From NCBI GenBank assembly GCA_934481355.1, contig CAKSPH010000002.1, forward strand, positions 1 to 64,000: a stretch of DNA of 64,000 bases, given 5' to 3'. Position 1 is the first letter of the stretch. Every line of letters begins with the position of its first letter. Below are positions 1 to 6,994 of the stretch, one piece after another. A program made the position numbers and the translations under genes. The notes beneath the pieces were generated by a model. The model was not told where the DNA came from. It worked only from the letters and a program-made list of their open reading frames with translations, and made no database searches. Source of the stretch: an uncultured Oscillospiraceae bacterium. GTDB lineage: Bacteria > Bacillota > Clostridia > Oscillospirales > Ruminococcaceae.

Positions 1-20
1 TCTAGGTTTTTGATACATAA

Positions 21-47
21 CCACACAATATTTATTATGTGGTTATT
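21..47. repeat. Left inverted repeat of putative invertible promoter segment
   Basis: This 27-bp site matches the reverse complement of 215-241 at 25 of 27 positions. Each site is itself a near palindrome with arms CCACACAATA and TATTATGTGG, as expected of a tyrosine-recombinase core site. The central bases are TT here and AA in the right copy, so the two cores are inverted relative to one another; recombination would invert rather than delete the DNA between them. Confidence 0.75.
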
Positions 48-156
48 CGCTGCAAAACCGCATTATTACTAGCTTTATATGATTTGAAGTTTGCATTTTT
101 ATCTCATTTATTATCGTTTTGTCATTACAATTTTATAGGTCAAAGTCATTAATCTA

Positions 157-185
157 TTGACAAATCCATTGGGGGATAGTATAAT
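157..185 (+). promoter_or_regulatory. Consensus promoter inside the invertible segment
   Basis: TTGACA (157-162), a 17-bp spacer and TATAAT (180-185) form a perfect sigma-A type promoter. In the present orientation it fires rightward, through the right repeat and antisense into the 3' end of the neighbouring recombinase gene. After inversion it would fire leftward, out of the window, where the controlled gene presumably lies. I see no comparably good promoter on the opposite strand of the segment. Confidence 0.75.
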
Positions 186-214
186 ATTGATATAGGTTAA
201 AACTGGATTTTGGT

Positions 215-241
215 AATAACCACACAATAAATATTATGTGG
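215..241. repeat. Right inverted repeat of putative invertible promoter segment
   Basis: Inverted partner of 21-47 (25/27 match). With the left copy it encloses a 167-bp spacer containing one strong promoter. The outer half of this repeat encodes the last codons and the TAA stop (234-236, minus strand) of the adjacent tyrosine recombinase. Confidence 0.75.
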
Positions 242-1088
242 TATCATGGACAAGCCCCAAGGCCGCAATTTGACGAGCATGGACAGCTCCGGTTTCCATT
301 GTATATATTTTAGTTGTGCTGATACTTGTGTGACCTAACAAATCTGATAACCTCGATAGGTCATGATATTGATTGTAATAAGTGCGCGCAAACAAGTGAC
401 GAAGGTTATGAGGATAGACTTTTTGAGGATTAACCCCTGCTATATTACATAGTTTTTTCATGGACGTCCAAATATTGGAGCGATCAATTGGTTTCCCAGA
501 GCGGGTTGCAAAGATTGGTCCAGATGATATATTAGAGTTTATGACATATTTTTTTAACACTCTTTGAAGCTGAGTTGGTATGAATACAACCCGACTTTTC
601 CCCTTGTTGGTGACTAGTGTTTTACCCTCTTTTAAGCTCTCTACACTAATGTATTGCAATTCAGATATTCGAATACCCGTGCTACAGATAGTCTGAATAA
701 TTAGGGACAATTTCTCCTGACCGTTAATATTGGCTGCTCTGATTAGTTTATCATATTCTCTGTGTGTCAATTCTTTATCTGCTGTTTCATAGATTTGTTT
801 TTGGATTTTGAGAGGTTTCAGGGTTAGATCTGGTCTGCCTATGTATTTGATATAGCTATTAATAGCTGCAATAGAGACGTTACAAGTTGTTGGTGCATAT
901 TGAGACGTTAGCATTGTTTTGTATGATAACAATTTATCCTTTGTGAGTGGGGAATCATCTAAGAATAGTTGCAATGACATTAACTCGCGCCGATAAGATT
1001 TGATTGTGCTTTCGCTGCGTTCCTGCTCCCTAAGGTACTGTATGTACATTTTGAGCAATTTATCTGATAAGATGATTTGCTTTTTCAT
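234..1088 (-). CDS. Tyrosine recombinase (XerC/D-like), probable DNA invertase
   Basis: A 284-aa site-specific recombinase of the phage-integrase family. The N-terminal SAM-like core-binding domain covers roughly residues 10-95. The catalytic domain shows Arg in GIRISEL, Lys in NKGKSR, HNLRH (H227, R230), LGH (H253) and the nucleophile Tyr262 in TKIYT, so the active site is complete. Start: an ATG six codons upstream overlaps the AAAGGAG ribosome binding site, so the internal ATG at 1088 is the likely start. The compact XerC/D-like size fits a chromosomal invertase better than an element integrase. Its 3' end lies inside an inverted repeat flanking a promoter, which suggests that the segment next door is its substrate; that link is inferred from position. 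The gene is AT-rich like the rest of the island. Confidence 0.88.
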   Translation of the reverse strand: MKKQIILSDKLLKMYIQYLREQERSESTIKSYRRELMSLQLFLDDSPLTKDKLLSYKTMLTSQYAPTTCNVSIAAINSYIKYIGRPDLTLKPLKIQKQIYETADKELTHREYDKLIRAANINGQEKLSLIIQTICSTGIRISELQYISVESLKEGKTLVTNKGKSRVVFIPTQLQRVLKKYVINSNISSGPIFATRSGKPIDRSNIWTSMKKLCNIAGVNPQKVYPHNLRHLFARTYYNQYHDLSRLSDLLGHTSISTTKIYTMETGAVHARQIAALGLVHDTT

Positions 1089-1132
1089 TGTGGGTACTCC
1101 TTTCAATCAAATATACAAAAATATTATAACAT

Positions 1133-1156
1133 AAGGGTAGGTTGTAGCCTACCCTT
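1133..1156 (-). terminator. Hairpin after the serine recombinase gene
   Basis: AAGGGTAGG and CCTACCCTT pair across a six-base loop, seven bases beyond the stop of the minus-strand serine recombinase and before the tyrosine recombinase start. It may end or attenuate transcription between the two recombinase genes. The T tract is short. Confidence 0.45.
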
Positions 1157-1162
1157 AATGTA

Positions 1163-1753
1163 TTATTGATTGTCCATTTCTTCCAGCTCTTTTTTATTTT
1201 CACGCTCTCGCAGGGCTTTATAGAGGGTCGGTCGTGAGATACCGCATGCCCTACATATTTCTGATACAGTCAAATTATGTAAATCATACATCTTCAATGC
1301 TTTGTCCAATATTTTTTCAGGTGTGGCAGGTCTTCCCCCTACACGCCCTCTGGCACGGGCGGCAGACAATCCTTCTTTAACCCTTTCAACTATACAATTC
1401 CTCTCAAATTCCGCTAAAATAGCCAAAAACTGTGCTATCATCTTGCCGGCTGCGGAAGAAAAGTCTAGCTGCTCCTTAAGTGAGATTAATGTTACTCCCA
1501 TATCAGAAAATGTCTGCATTAGTGTAATCAGGTCAGCACTACTTCTCCCCAATCTATTAAGCGATTCTATGTACACTGTATCACCTTGTTCCAATACATT
1601 TAACAGTGCTTTAAGTTTAGGCCTGTTGCTTTTGGTGCCTGACATCTTTTCCTTGTATATATACTCTTCTTCAATCCCCACCCCTTTTAATTGGTCTATC
1701 TGTCTGTCTAAACATTGTTCTTCTGTGCTAACACGTGCATACCCATAAATCAT
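1163..1753 (-). CDS. Serine recombinase (resolvase/invertase family)
   Basis: A 196-aa small serine recombinase. The N-terminal catalytic domain begins YGYARVSTEEQ, giving the nucleophile Ser9 and Arg7; RLGRSSADL and the long E helix (AEFERNCIVERVKEGL) follow. The C-terminal helix-turn-helix reads TVSEICRACGISRPTLYKAL. The length is typical of resolvases and invertases such as Hin and TnpR. The start is taken at the ATG after AAAGGAG; an ATG overlapping that ribosome binding site is less likely. Transcribed in the same direction as the tyrosine recombinase, with a hairpin between them. A 10-bp inverted repeat lies just upstream (1811-1848) and could be a recombination or operator site. It cannot be told from sequence whether it resolves, inverts or transposes. 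Confidence 0.9.
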   Translation of the reverse strand: MIYGYARVSTEEQCLDRQIDQLKGVGIEEEYIYKEKMSGTKSNRPKLKALLNVLEQGDTVYIESLNRLGRSSADLITLMQTFSDMGVTLISLKEQLDFSSAAGKMIAQFLAILAEFERNCIVERVKEGLSAARARGRVGGRPATPEKILDKALKMYDLHNLTVSEICRACGISRPTLYKALRERENKKELEEMDNQ

Positions 1754-1810
1754 TATAAATACTCCTTTCAAAATACATATATTTATTTTACTTTTTTCAT
1801 TATAACAAAA

Positions 1811-1848
1811 TTGATTTACACCTAATTATGATTATTGATGTAAATCAA
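1811..1848. repeat. Perfect 10-bp inverted repeat upstream of the serine recombinase
   Basis: TTGATTTACA (1811-1820) and TGTAAATCAA (1839-1848) are exact reverse complements separated by 18 bp. It lies between the end of the unknown gene (1882) and the recombinase start (1753), where res/operator sites of small serine recombinases are usually found. It could equally be a weak terminator of the upstream gene. Confidence 0.5.
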
Positions 1849-1881
1849 TCCTGTTCACATATTTACACTTATAAACAAATG

Positions 1882-2823
1882 TTATTTTAACACCTCGATT
1901 TTTACAAAATGACTGACCGGAAACGCAATAATTTCGCCTGATTTTATTTCTACTGCCCTTACCCATCCTATATTAGTTTTGGTTTTTTTGATGTAATCAC
2001 AACCTACACAGTGCCTTGCGTTATCCTTGATTGGATTGTTTGATGCAATAACAGTTTGTAAGGTGCCACTAGGATCATAATAACATACTTTACATACCCT
2101 AATTTTAAGCAGATTGTTTATGTATGTGATTAAATAATCTACCCATGTTAATGGTAGAATCAGATAATCTTGTTTAGAGGCATTGATAATCGCAGGTTTT
2201 AAAGTATACCCACTCTGTTTGGGTACAAGCTCTGCACACTGTATAATGCCATGATCATAATCATCATATATTGGATTTGACCTTTTTATTGCACTCCTCT
2301 TGTCGATATCATCAGCCGGGATAGCATTAATCACATTTGCGTTAGCGGTGATAATATCTATTTTACCGTTTTGCGATATGCCCAGGCATAAGCAGCTATA
2401 GAGGAAATATGATTGTATTAAAAAATTAAAATTGACCTTACTGCTTAATTGTTGCATTGTTCTCTGATATATTCTTAATCCAGCATCCGCAGCGCCTTTA
2501 TAAAATCCGTAAGGGCTGATTTTTATGCGAGAATCTGCAATGCAACGTAAGTATTTTGTGTCAGCGTGAAGTACTCTACTATCTACTAAATACGGTAATT
2601 TACAATTTGATTTATCTGCATAATGCTTATGTATATAAGCAAAAAAAGCATTATCAGCGGTCATATATTGTGTTAAACCACCAATATTAAACACGGCATC
2701 AATATCCTGTTGCACCACTGGCGACATATTACTTAACCCTTTCCCACTGCTTACATTACCCACATTTCTTGTCATGTCCATATCATTTACCCCTTTCTCA
2801 AAATTGCTCATGTTCTCAAACAT
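1882..2823 (-). CDS. Unknown protein with two CxxC pairs
   Basis: A 313-aa protein I do not recognise. No signal peptide is obvious; a moderately hydrophobic stretch lies near residues 130-155 (FNFLIQSYFLYSCLCLG). Towards the C-terminus, CKVC and CVGC are about 30 residues apart, resembling a treble-clef or zinc-ribbon metal site. The final part is beta-rich (GWVRAVEIKSGEIIAF). The first bases repeat: the block AAAGGGGTAAATRATATG occurs before Met1 and again before Met15, so translation may start at either (2823 or 2781). It sits between recombinase genes in the island and may be an accessory or regulatory gene of the element. Function unknown. Confidence 0.6.
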   Translation of the reverse strand: MFENMSNFEKGVNDMDMTRNVGNVSSGKGLSNMSPVVQQDIDAVFNIGGLTQYMTADNAFFAYIHKHYADKSNCKLPYLVDSRVLHADTKYLRCIADSRIKISPYGFYKGAADAGLRIYQRTMQQLSSKVNFNFLIQSYFLYSCLCLGISQNGKIDIITANANVINAIPADDIDKRSAIKRSNPIYDDYDHGIIQCAELVPKQSGYTLKPAIINASKQDYLILPLTWVDYLITYINNLLKIRVCKVCYYDPSGTLQTVIASNNPIKDNARHCVGCDYIKKTKTNIGWVRAVEIKSGEIIAFPVSHFVKIEVLK

Positions 2824-3052
2824 ATTATTTACCCCTTTCTTTTTTCAAACCTCTCATTGTTTATATAAAATGAAATCCTACTTATATACTCAAAACTCTT
2901 AATATTATTCGAATTACTTAACTAGTAAAATAAACACTTAAAAAATATCCAGAATCTTGACTTATTATTCGGGTATTTTGTGCGTGGATTTTATAGTATT
3001 AGTACGCTATAATAGGAGAAGAAAACCATAGGGTTAATAAGGAGGACATATT
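2824..3052. other. Divergent intergenic region between unknown gene and integrase
   Basis: AT-rich, 229 bp, between divergently transcribed genes. A TTGACT at 2957 and TATAAT at 3009-3014 are visible but not at a productive mutual spacing, so no integrase promoter can be assigned with certainty. The integrase ribosome binding site AAGGAGG is at 3039-3045. Confidence 0.4.
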
Positions 3053-4270
3053 ATGGCAACAGTACACGCAAGGCGAAGAGGTAATAAATGGGAGTACAGA
3101 TTTGAGGCAGCTTCAGTGGCAGGTCAGCGAAAGCAGATATGTAAAAGTGGGTATGCAAGCAAAAAAGAAGCAATGGAAGCCCGTGCAAAAGCATATAGTG
3201 ATTATACCCAGGCAGGTGCAGTATTTGAGCCTAATAATAGTAGCTTTGCAGATTACCTTGACTACTGGTTAGGGGCTTACTGTGTAACCAATCTTAAACC
3301 GATTACCCATGACAACTACATTAAAAAGATAAGATTATATATCAAACCACATCTCGGCAGATATATGTTATCCTCTCTTTCCTTTGCCGTTCTACAAGAA
3401 TTTATTAATTATATGTTTAACCAAGGGTACAGCCGTAATTCCTTGACAATAATCAAGGGCATTCTATCTAGTTCACTTTCCTATGCAGTAGAACCTCTGC
3501 ATTATTTACAATCATCTCCAATGACTTATGTTAAGCTGCCATCTACTAGGGCTAAACCTGCTATCCCTTCCAGATCTGAACCTCATATTTATATTGACAA
3601 GGGTATGATAGAAAAGATATTTGAACGGTTTCCAGAGGGCAGTTCGGCACATATACCACTTATGCTAGGATATAAATGTGGATTAAGATTAGGCGAAGCA
3701 TTTGGGCTTGTATGGTCTGATATAGATTTTGAAAAGGGAACATTAGCAGTAAATAGGCAGGTACAGTGGCAGAGTGGGAGTAGGGAGCATGGTAAAGGTT
3801 ACTGGTATTTTAGTGAGCCTAAATATAATTCTATTCGCACAATATCCCTTGATAATGCCTTAATTGATTTGCTGAAAAGGGAAAAGCAAAGGCAGGATAG
3901 AGCAGCTGAATACTATGCTGAAAAATATACTCACTTGTATGAAGTTGATTACACCTGTGAACTGAACACCGTAGGAAATGGAACTGAAATATTCCCTGTG
4001 TGCCGCCGTGAGAATGGAGGATATATTCAACCCCGAATAATGCAACATACTTCTATGATTATTCACACCCAACTAGGGTGCGAAGATTTTGATTTTCATT
4101 CTCTCCGGCATACCCACGCAACCAATCTCGCCGAGGCGGGTGCTAACCCTAAATATGTACAAGCCAGACTAGGACATAAAAATATTCAAGTTACTATGCA
4201 GGTTTATCAGCATACATCTGATACTATCATACAACAGGGGGATAAAATTTTGCAATCTATATATGGTTAA
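3053..4270 (+). CDS. Tyrosine integrase, Tn916/phage type
   Basis: A 405-aa site-specific integrase. Residues 1-50 form the arm-type DNA-binding domain usual in Gram-positive integrative elements (starts with HARRRGNKWEYRFE). A SAM-like core-binding domain (about 65-165) follows. In the catalytic domain Arg is in GLRLGEAFGL, with HSLRH (H349, R352), LGHK (H375) and Tyr385 in MQVYQH; all key residues are present. A perfect 7-nt ribosome binding site precedes the ATG. It faces AbiH and the island-backbone junction, so the element's right end is probably within a few hundred bases of 5540. No excisionase gene is apparent. Confidence 0.93.
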   Translation: MATVHARRRGNKWEYRFEAASVAGQRKQICKSGYASKKEAMEARAKAYSDYTQAGAVFEPNNSSFADYLDYWLGAYCVTNLKPITHDNYIKKIRLYIKPHLGRYMLSSLSFAVLQEFINYMFNQGYSRNSLTIIKGILSSSLSYAVEPLHYLQSSPMTYVKLPSTRAKPAIPSRSEPHIYIDKGMIEKIFERFPEGSSAHIPLMLGYKCGLRLGEAFGLVWSDIDFEKGTLAVNRQVQWQSGSREHGKGYWYFSEPKYNSIRTISLDNALIDLLKREKQRQDRAAEYYAEKYTHLYEVDYTCELNTVGNGTEIFPVCRRENGGYIQPRIMQHTSMIIHTQLGCEDFDFHSLRHTHATNLAEAGANPKYVQARLGHKNIQVTMQVYQHTSDTIIQQGDKILQSIYG

Positions 4271-4277
4271 GTACATA

Positions 4278-4319
4278 CAATAATAAAGGGTTACTATTTC
4301 TAGTCACCCTTTATTATTG
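4278..4319. terminator. 14-bp perfect hairpin after integrase
   Basis: CAATAATAAAGGGT and ACCCTTTATTATTG pair perfectly around a 14-base loop, seven bases after the integrase stop. It probably insulates the integrase from abiH. A distinct T run is lacking, so termination strength is uncertain. Confidence 0.6.
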
Positions 4320-4344
4320 TCAATGACTATATTTGAATAGTTGA

Positions 4345-4361
4345 TTGTACAAAATGTACAA
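4345..4361. promoter_or_regulatory. Palindromic operator-like site upstream of abiH
   Basis: TTGTACAAAATGTACAA is a perfect 7-3-7 palindrome, 47 bp upstream of the abiH -35 box. The size and symmetry fit a dimeric helix-turn-helix regulator. No such regulator gene is adjacent, so the binding protein is unknown. Confidence 0.4.
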
Positions 4362-4407
4362 CAGTTTTGTGTGATGTTCCAAATGTCATTTTTATTTAAT
4401 ATCTATC

Positions 4408-4436
4408 TTGATTTTTTTTAGTGTATGTTATATAAT
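4408..4436 (+). promoter_or_regulatory. Promoter of abiH
   Basis: TTGATT (4408-4413), 17-bp spacer, TATAAT (4431-4436). The abiH start codon is 41 bp downstream, with a CGGGAGG ribosome binding site at about 4461. Confidence 0.65.
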
Positions 4437-4477
4437 GTAAATGGAATTAAATACAAATAACGGGAGGTTTCTGAAAA

Positions 4478-5539
4478 ATGAAAGTTACATATTTAATGGG
4501 AAATGGATTTGATGTTAATTTAGGTTTGCCGACAAAATATAGTGATTTCTATCAAGAATATCTTGATGGAATAAGAGATTTAGATTTAAGTAAACCTGAT
4601 AATCTCATGATAAAAGAATTTTGGGATAAAATAAAAGATGAAGTTTTCGATAAATGGAAAGACTTTGAAGAAGCTTTAGCTTTTAACCTAGAAGGTGACG
4701 AGAAAAATGTTAGTGCTGTTTTAAGCCATTTTACCAATAAATTTTCTGTATATTTAAAAAGAGTATCGAACCGTTTTGAATGTACAGATGAAGTAACAGA
4801 TAGCTTTATTTCTTTCTTAGAAAATGGTTGCGACACTCTCATTAAAAGAGATAAAAATATTTTGTCCTCATATCAAATTGGCGCACCTACAAATTTTGAA
4901 ATTCGGTTTATTAATTTTAATTATACAGATTCAATTGAAAAGATAATTGACAATTATAAAAGCCGCCATAATTCTCTTTCAATATATGAAATCAGTAGAG
5001 CAAACACTTCATATAGCGCATTTATAAATAAAGAGGTTCTTCATCTTCATGGTTCTTTAAATCAAAACGATTTTGTTATTATCGGTATTGATTCGATAGA
5101 ACAGTTTGCCAATGATAAATTAAAGACTAATCCCAAAGCTGAAAAATATTACGTAAAAAGCACAACCAATCAAACAGCAGGGTATAGTGATAGAGAAAGC
5201 GATTATGTATCTTGGGTAAATTCCAGCGACATTATTTATACATATGGAATTTCTTTTAGCAAAACTGACAAGTATAGGTGGGATATAATAAAGAAATGGC
5301 TTGAAGCTTCCGCAAGTCACCGATTTGTTGTATATGAGTATAACAGTGGCATTAAAGAACATATTAGCGCTTATATTCAAGATACTTTAGATTATATTGA
5401 TAATCATAAAAAAGAGATAATGAAACACATTGGCATAGAGGAAACTGACTATGAAAAATATTCAGAACAAGTATTTGTTATTGATAGTGCTGATGTCCTT
5501 AATTGCAAGTTCTCATTAAAAACTACGGTTCACGCTTAA
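4478..5539 (+). CDS. abiH: AbiH-family abortive-infection protein
   Basis: A 353-aa protein beginning MKVTYLMGNGFDVNLGLPT, the N-terminal signature of the AbiH family, in which GNGFD-x-x-x-GLPT-x-Y-x-x-F is conserved. Downstream FNYTDSIE and LHLHGSLN are also characteristic. AbiH proteins abort phage infection in lactococci; the mechanism is poorly known, and the N-terminal fold is nucleotide-binding-like. It is cytoplasmic, with no signal or membrane segment. It has its own promoter and lies between the integrase and the island edge, a usual place for defence cargo. Strongly AT-rich codon use matches the island rather than the backbone. The family assignment is secure; activity against phage is inferred. 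Confidence 0.88.
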   Translation: MKVTYLMGNGFDVNLGLPTKYSDFYQEYLDGIRDLDLSKPDNLMIKEFWDKIKDEVFDKWKDFEEALAFNLEGDEKNVSAVLSHFTNKFSVYLKRVSNRFECTDEVTDSFISFLENGCDTLIKRDKNILSSYQIGAPTNFEIRFINFNYTDSIEKIIDNYKSRHNSLSIYEISRANTSYSAFINKEVLHLHGSLNQNDFVIIGIDSIEQFANDKLKTNPKAEKYYVKSTTNQTAGYSDRESDYVSWVNSSDIIYTYGISFSKTDKYRWDIIKKWLEASASHRFVVYEYNSGIKEHISAYIQDTLDYIDNHKKEIMKHIGIEETDYEKYSEQVFVIDSADVLNCKFSLKTTVHA

Positions 5540-5939
5540 TGTCCTCCTTGTCCTCCTACTGTCCTCTTCACTCATTATTTACCCTCTATCCACTCACATT
5601 CGCTAACTCTCCTTCCGCATTATAAAGCCATCCACGAGCATTGATGCTCCTTATCGAAATTCGGGCAACAACCCCATGGTTGGCGCTACCGTTGCCTGCG
5701 CAGTTCTCGTTGAAGAGGCGCTCAAGGCTTGATTTCAAGCGGTTTCGCAAGATAAATAAAATTTCCGGCGTTGGTTATCCAGCGCCGGATTTTTGCTGTT
5801 TTTTGGGTTTTTGTCCTCCGATTTTTTATTTATACTGGTTGAGGGTGGAGGACAGGGGGATATTTTATGTTTATTTTCAATGTAGGTTGGTAAAAATGAC
5901 TGGTGTAAATGATACCTGTAAATCGTAAATTAACTATAT
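5540..5939. other. Island/backbone junction, no recognised gene
   Basis: Composition changes from AT-rich to backbone-like at about 5600. Four TGTCCTCC/T copies occur (about 5540, 5549, 5560 and 5812), with an inverted copy near 5852; their meaning is unknown. A strong terminator lies at 5764-5794. An ORF of 95 codons across 5641-5928 has no start context and low-complexity composition and is not called. The attachment site may be here, but its other half is outside the window. Confidence 0.4.
5764..5794 (+). terminator. Rho-independent terminator
   Basis: An 11-bp stem (TCCGGCGTTGG with CCAGCGCCGGA, one G-T pair) around a TTAT loop, followed by TTTTT. It would end rightward transcripts from abiH or from a small unannotated transcript in the junction region. 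Confidence 0.75.
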
Positions 5940-5985
5940 GGTAACCTCTAAAAACCGGGACACGAGCAGATTTCTATAGTTTACC
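5940..5985. repeat. MITE-like repeat, subfamily B, solo end
   Basis: Starts with GGTAACCTCTAAAAACC followed by GGGACACGAGCAGATTTC, as in the full copies at 32815-32976 and 57761-57986. The opposite end is missing, so this is a truncated copy just beyond the 3' end of the LytTR gene. Confidence 0.7.
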
Positions 5986-5995
5986 TGTTGCTATT

Positions 5996-6787
5996 TCATT
6001 CCATCAGCTTTTTCAGATACATCAATATCGCTTTTTCTCCGACTGTCTTCTCGACCGAAAAGCGCGTTTCAGATATATCGAACAGAAGGCAGCCGCAGTG
6101 TCCCTTGAAGGTCGGGAAACATACTATATGCAGATACTTGTCTATTTCCGGGCTGTAATCGACTATTTCCAGGGTCTCGCCATACAGCACGGAATGTTCA
6201 TAGCTGCGCAGCCATTTTGAATCCATGTTGGAAAAAATGCTTCCGAATGATTTCCCGATAAGCGCGTCCAGCGGGAATCCCTCCAGCCTGGCAAACGCCT
6301 CGTTTCCATAACGGAATATCCAATCCACCGCCTGACTTTCCTTATTGAATATCATCTCAATGTCGGTGAACGCAATGGGAATATTGTCAAAGCATTTGTA
6401 GTGCTGATGATATTCCTCTTTATCAGTGGGATTATCGTTGTCAGCAAGCGAATCTATGATAAAATGCTGCTTCATATGGAATTTCTCCATTATCTCCCTG
6501 CGGTGCTGCGTGGCATATTCCAGGGATTCGCCATTTGACAGAACAATGAGCTTGCCCACGCTGTGAATAGCCATCGCGGAAACAAGACAGCCCCGGTTTA
6601 CTCTTATAAAATCTGCGCTGAGCGTATCCTTAAGCTCGGCAAATGTCATACGAGTCTTGAGTACGCTTCCGTCAGAAATGTGGATAAACGCGTCCTGTTT
6701 CTTCATAGAAACATACAATATACTGCTTTCGGGTATATCGTAATGCTTTCGGTCGGATATGAACGAGATGTTTTTTTCAGTGTTCAT
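5996..6787 (-). CDS. LytTR-PAS DNA-binding regulator
   Basis: A 263-aa protein with an N-terminal LytTR DNA-binding domain (about 1-100; features include IHISDGSVLKTRMTFAEL and FIRVNRGCLV, then LSNGESLEYATQHRR) and a C-terminal PAS-like domain (about 130-250; IFNKESQAVDWIFRYGNEAF and LIGKSFGSIF). The order is the reverse of AgrA/LytR response regulators: there is no receiver domain, so the PAS domain is the likely sensor of a ligand or redox state. The start has GGAGC upstream. It lies convergent with nothing and upstream of its own short leader; the large dockerin gene follows in the same direction upstream. The target genes are not evident. Confidence 0.85.
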   Translation of the reverse strand: MNTEKNISFISDRKHYDIPESSILYVSMKKQDAFIHISDGSVLKTRMTFAELKDTLSADFIRVNRGCLVSAMAIHSVGKLIVLSNGESLEYATQHRREIMEKFHMKQHFIIDSLADNDNPTDKEEYHQHYKCFDNIPIAFTDIEMIFNKESQAVDWIFRYGNEAFARLEGFPLDALIGKSFGSIFSNMDSKWLRSYEHSVLYGETLEIVDYSPEIDKYLHIVCFPTFKGHCGCLLFDISETRFSVEKTVGEKAILMYLKKLME

Positions 6788-6905
6788 TCGCTGGCTCCTT
6801 TATTGTTTGAAGTTTTAATGATATGAAAGTGCACCTGACGGACAGTGTATGTGCGGGGACATATTACCTATCATTTATTATACCACTTATCCGGAAATAT
6901 TGCAA

Positions 6906-6937
6906 GGTCACCTTTCAAACCGGTTTTTAAAGGTGAC
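6906..6937. repeat. Minimal MITE-like palindrome
   Basis: GGTCACCTTT and AAAGGTGAC pair around a 13-bp centre containing CAAACCGGTTTTT. The palindrome extends outward through ATTGCA/TGCAAT. It looks like an internally deleted copy of the repeat family and lies between the LytTR gene and the end of the dockerin gene. Confidence 0.6.
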
Positions 6938-6940
6938 TGC

Positions 6941-6983
6941 AATAAAAAACAGCCGGAACATATCATAAAATACATTCCGGCTG
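6941..6983 (-). terminator. Terminator of the dockerin protein gene
   Basis: On the minus strand CAGCCGGAA pairs with TTCCGGCTG and is followed by TTTTTTATT, 11 bases past the stop codon at 6995-6997. Confidence 0.85.
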
Positions 6984-6994
6984 CTGAATATCCA

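Noticed and set aside
2957..3014. Integrase promoter from TTGACT and TATAAT
   Set aside because: The boxes are too far apart to act together and neither has a good partner at 16-18 bp.
5610..5790. Possible tRNA or small structured RNA before the terminator
   Set aside because: No GTTCRANNC T-loop, no acceptor pairing and no cloverleaf could be found; only isolated hairpins.
5540..5870. Repeated TGTCCTCC motifs as a possible attachment site
   Set aside because: Copies are short and irregularly spaced, and no matching partner at an island left end can be seen in this window.
5641..5928. 95-codon ORF in the junction region
   Set aside because: No ribosome binding site, atypical aromatic/Cys composition, and it spans a strong terminator.
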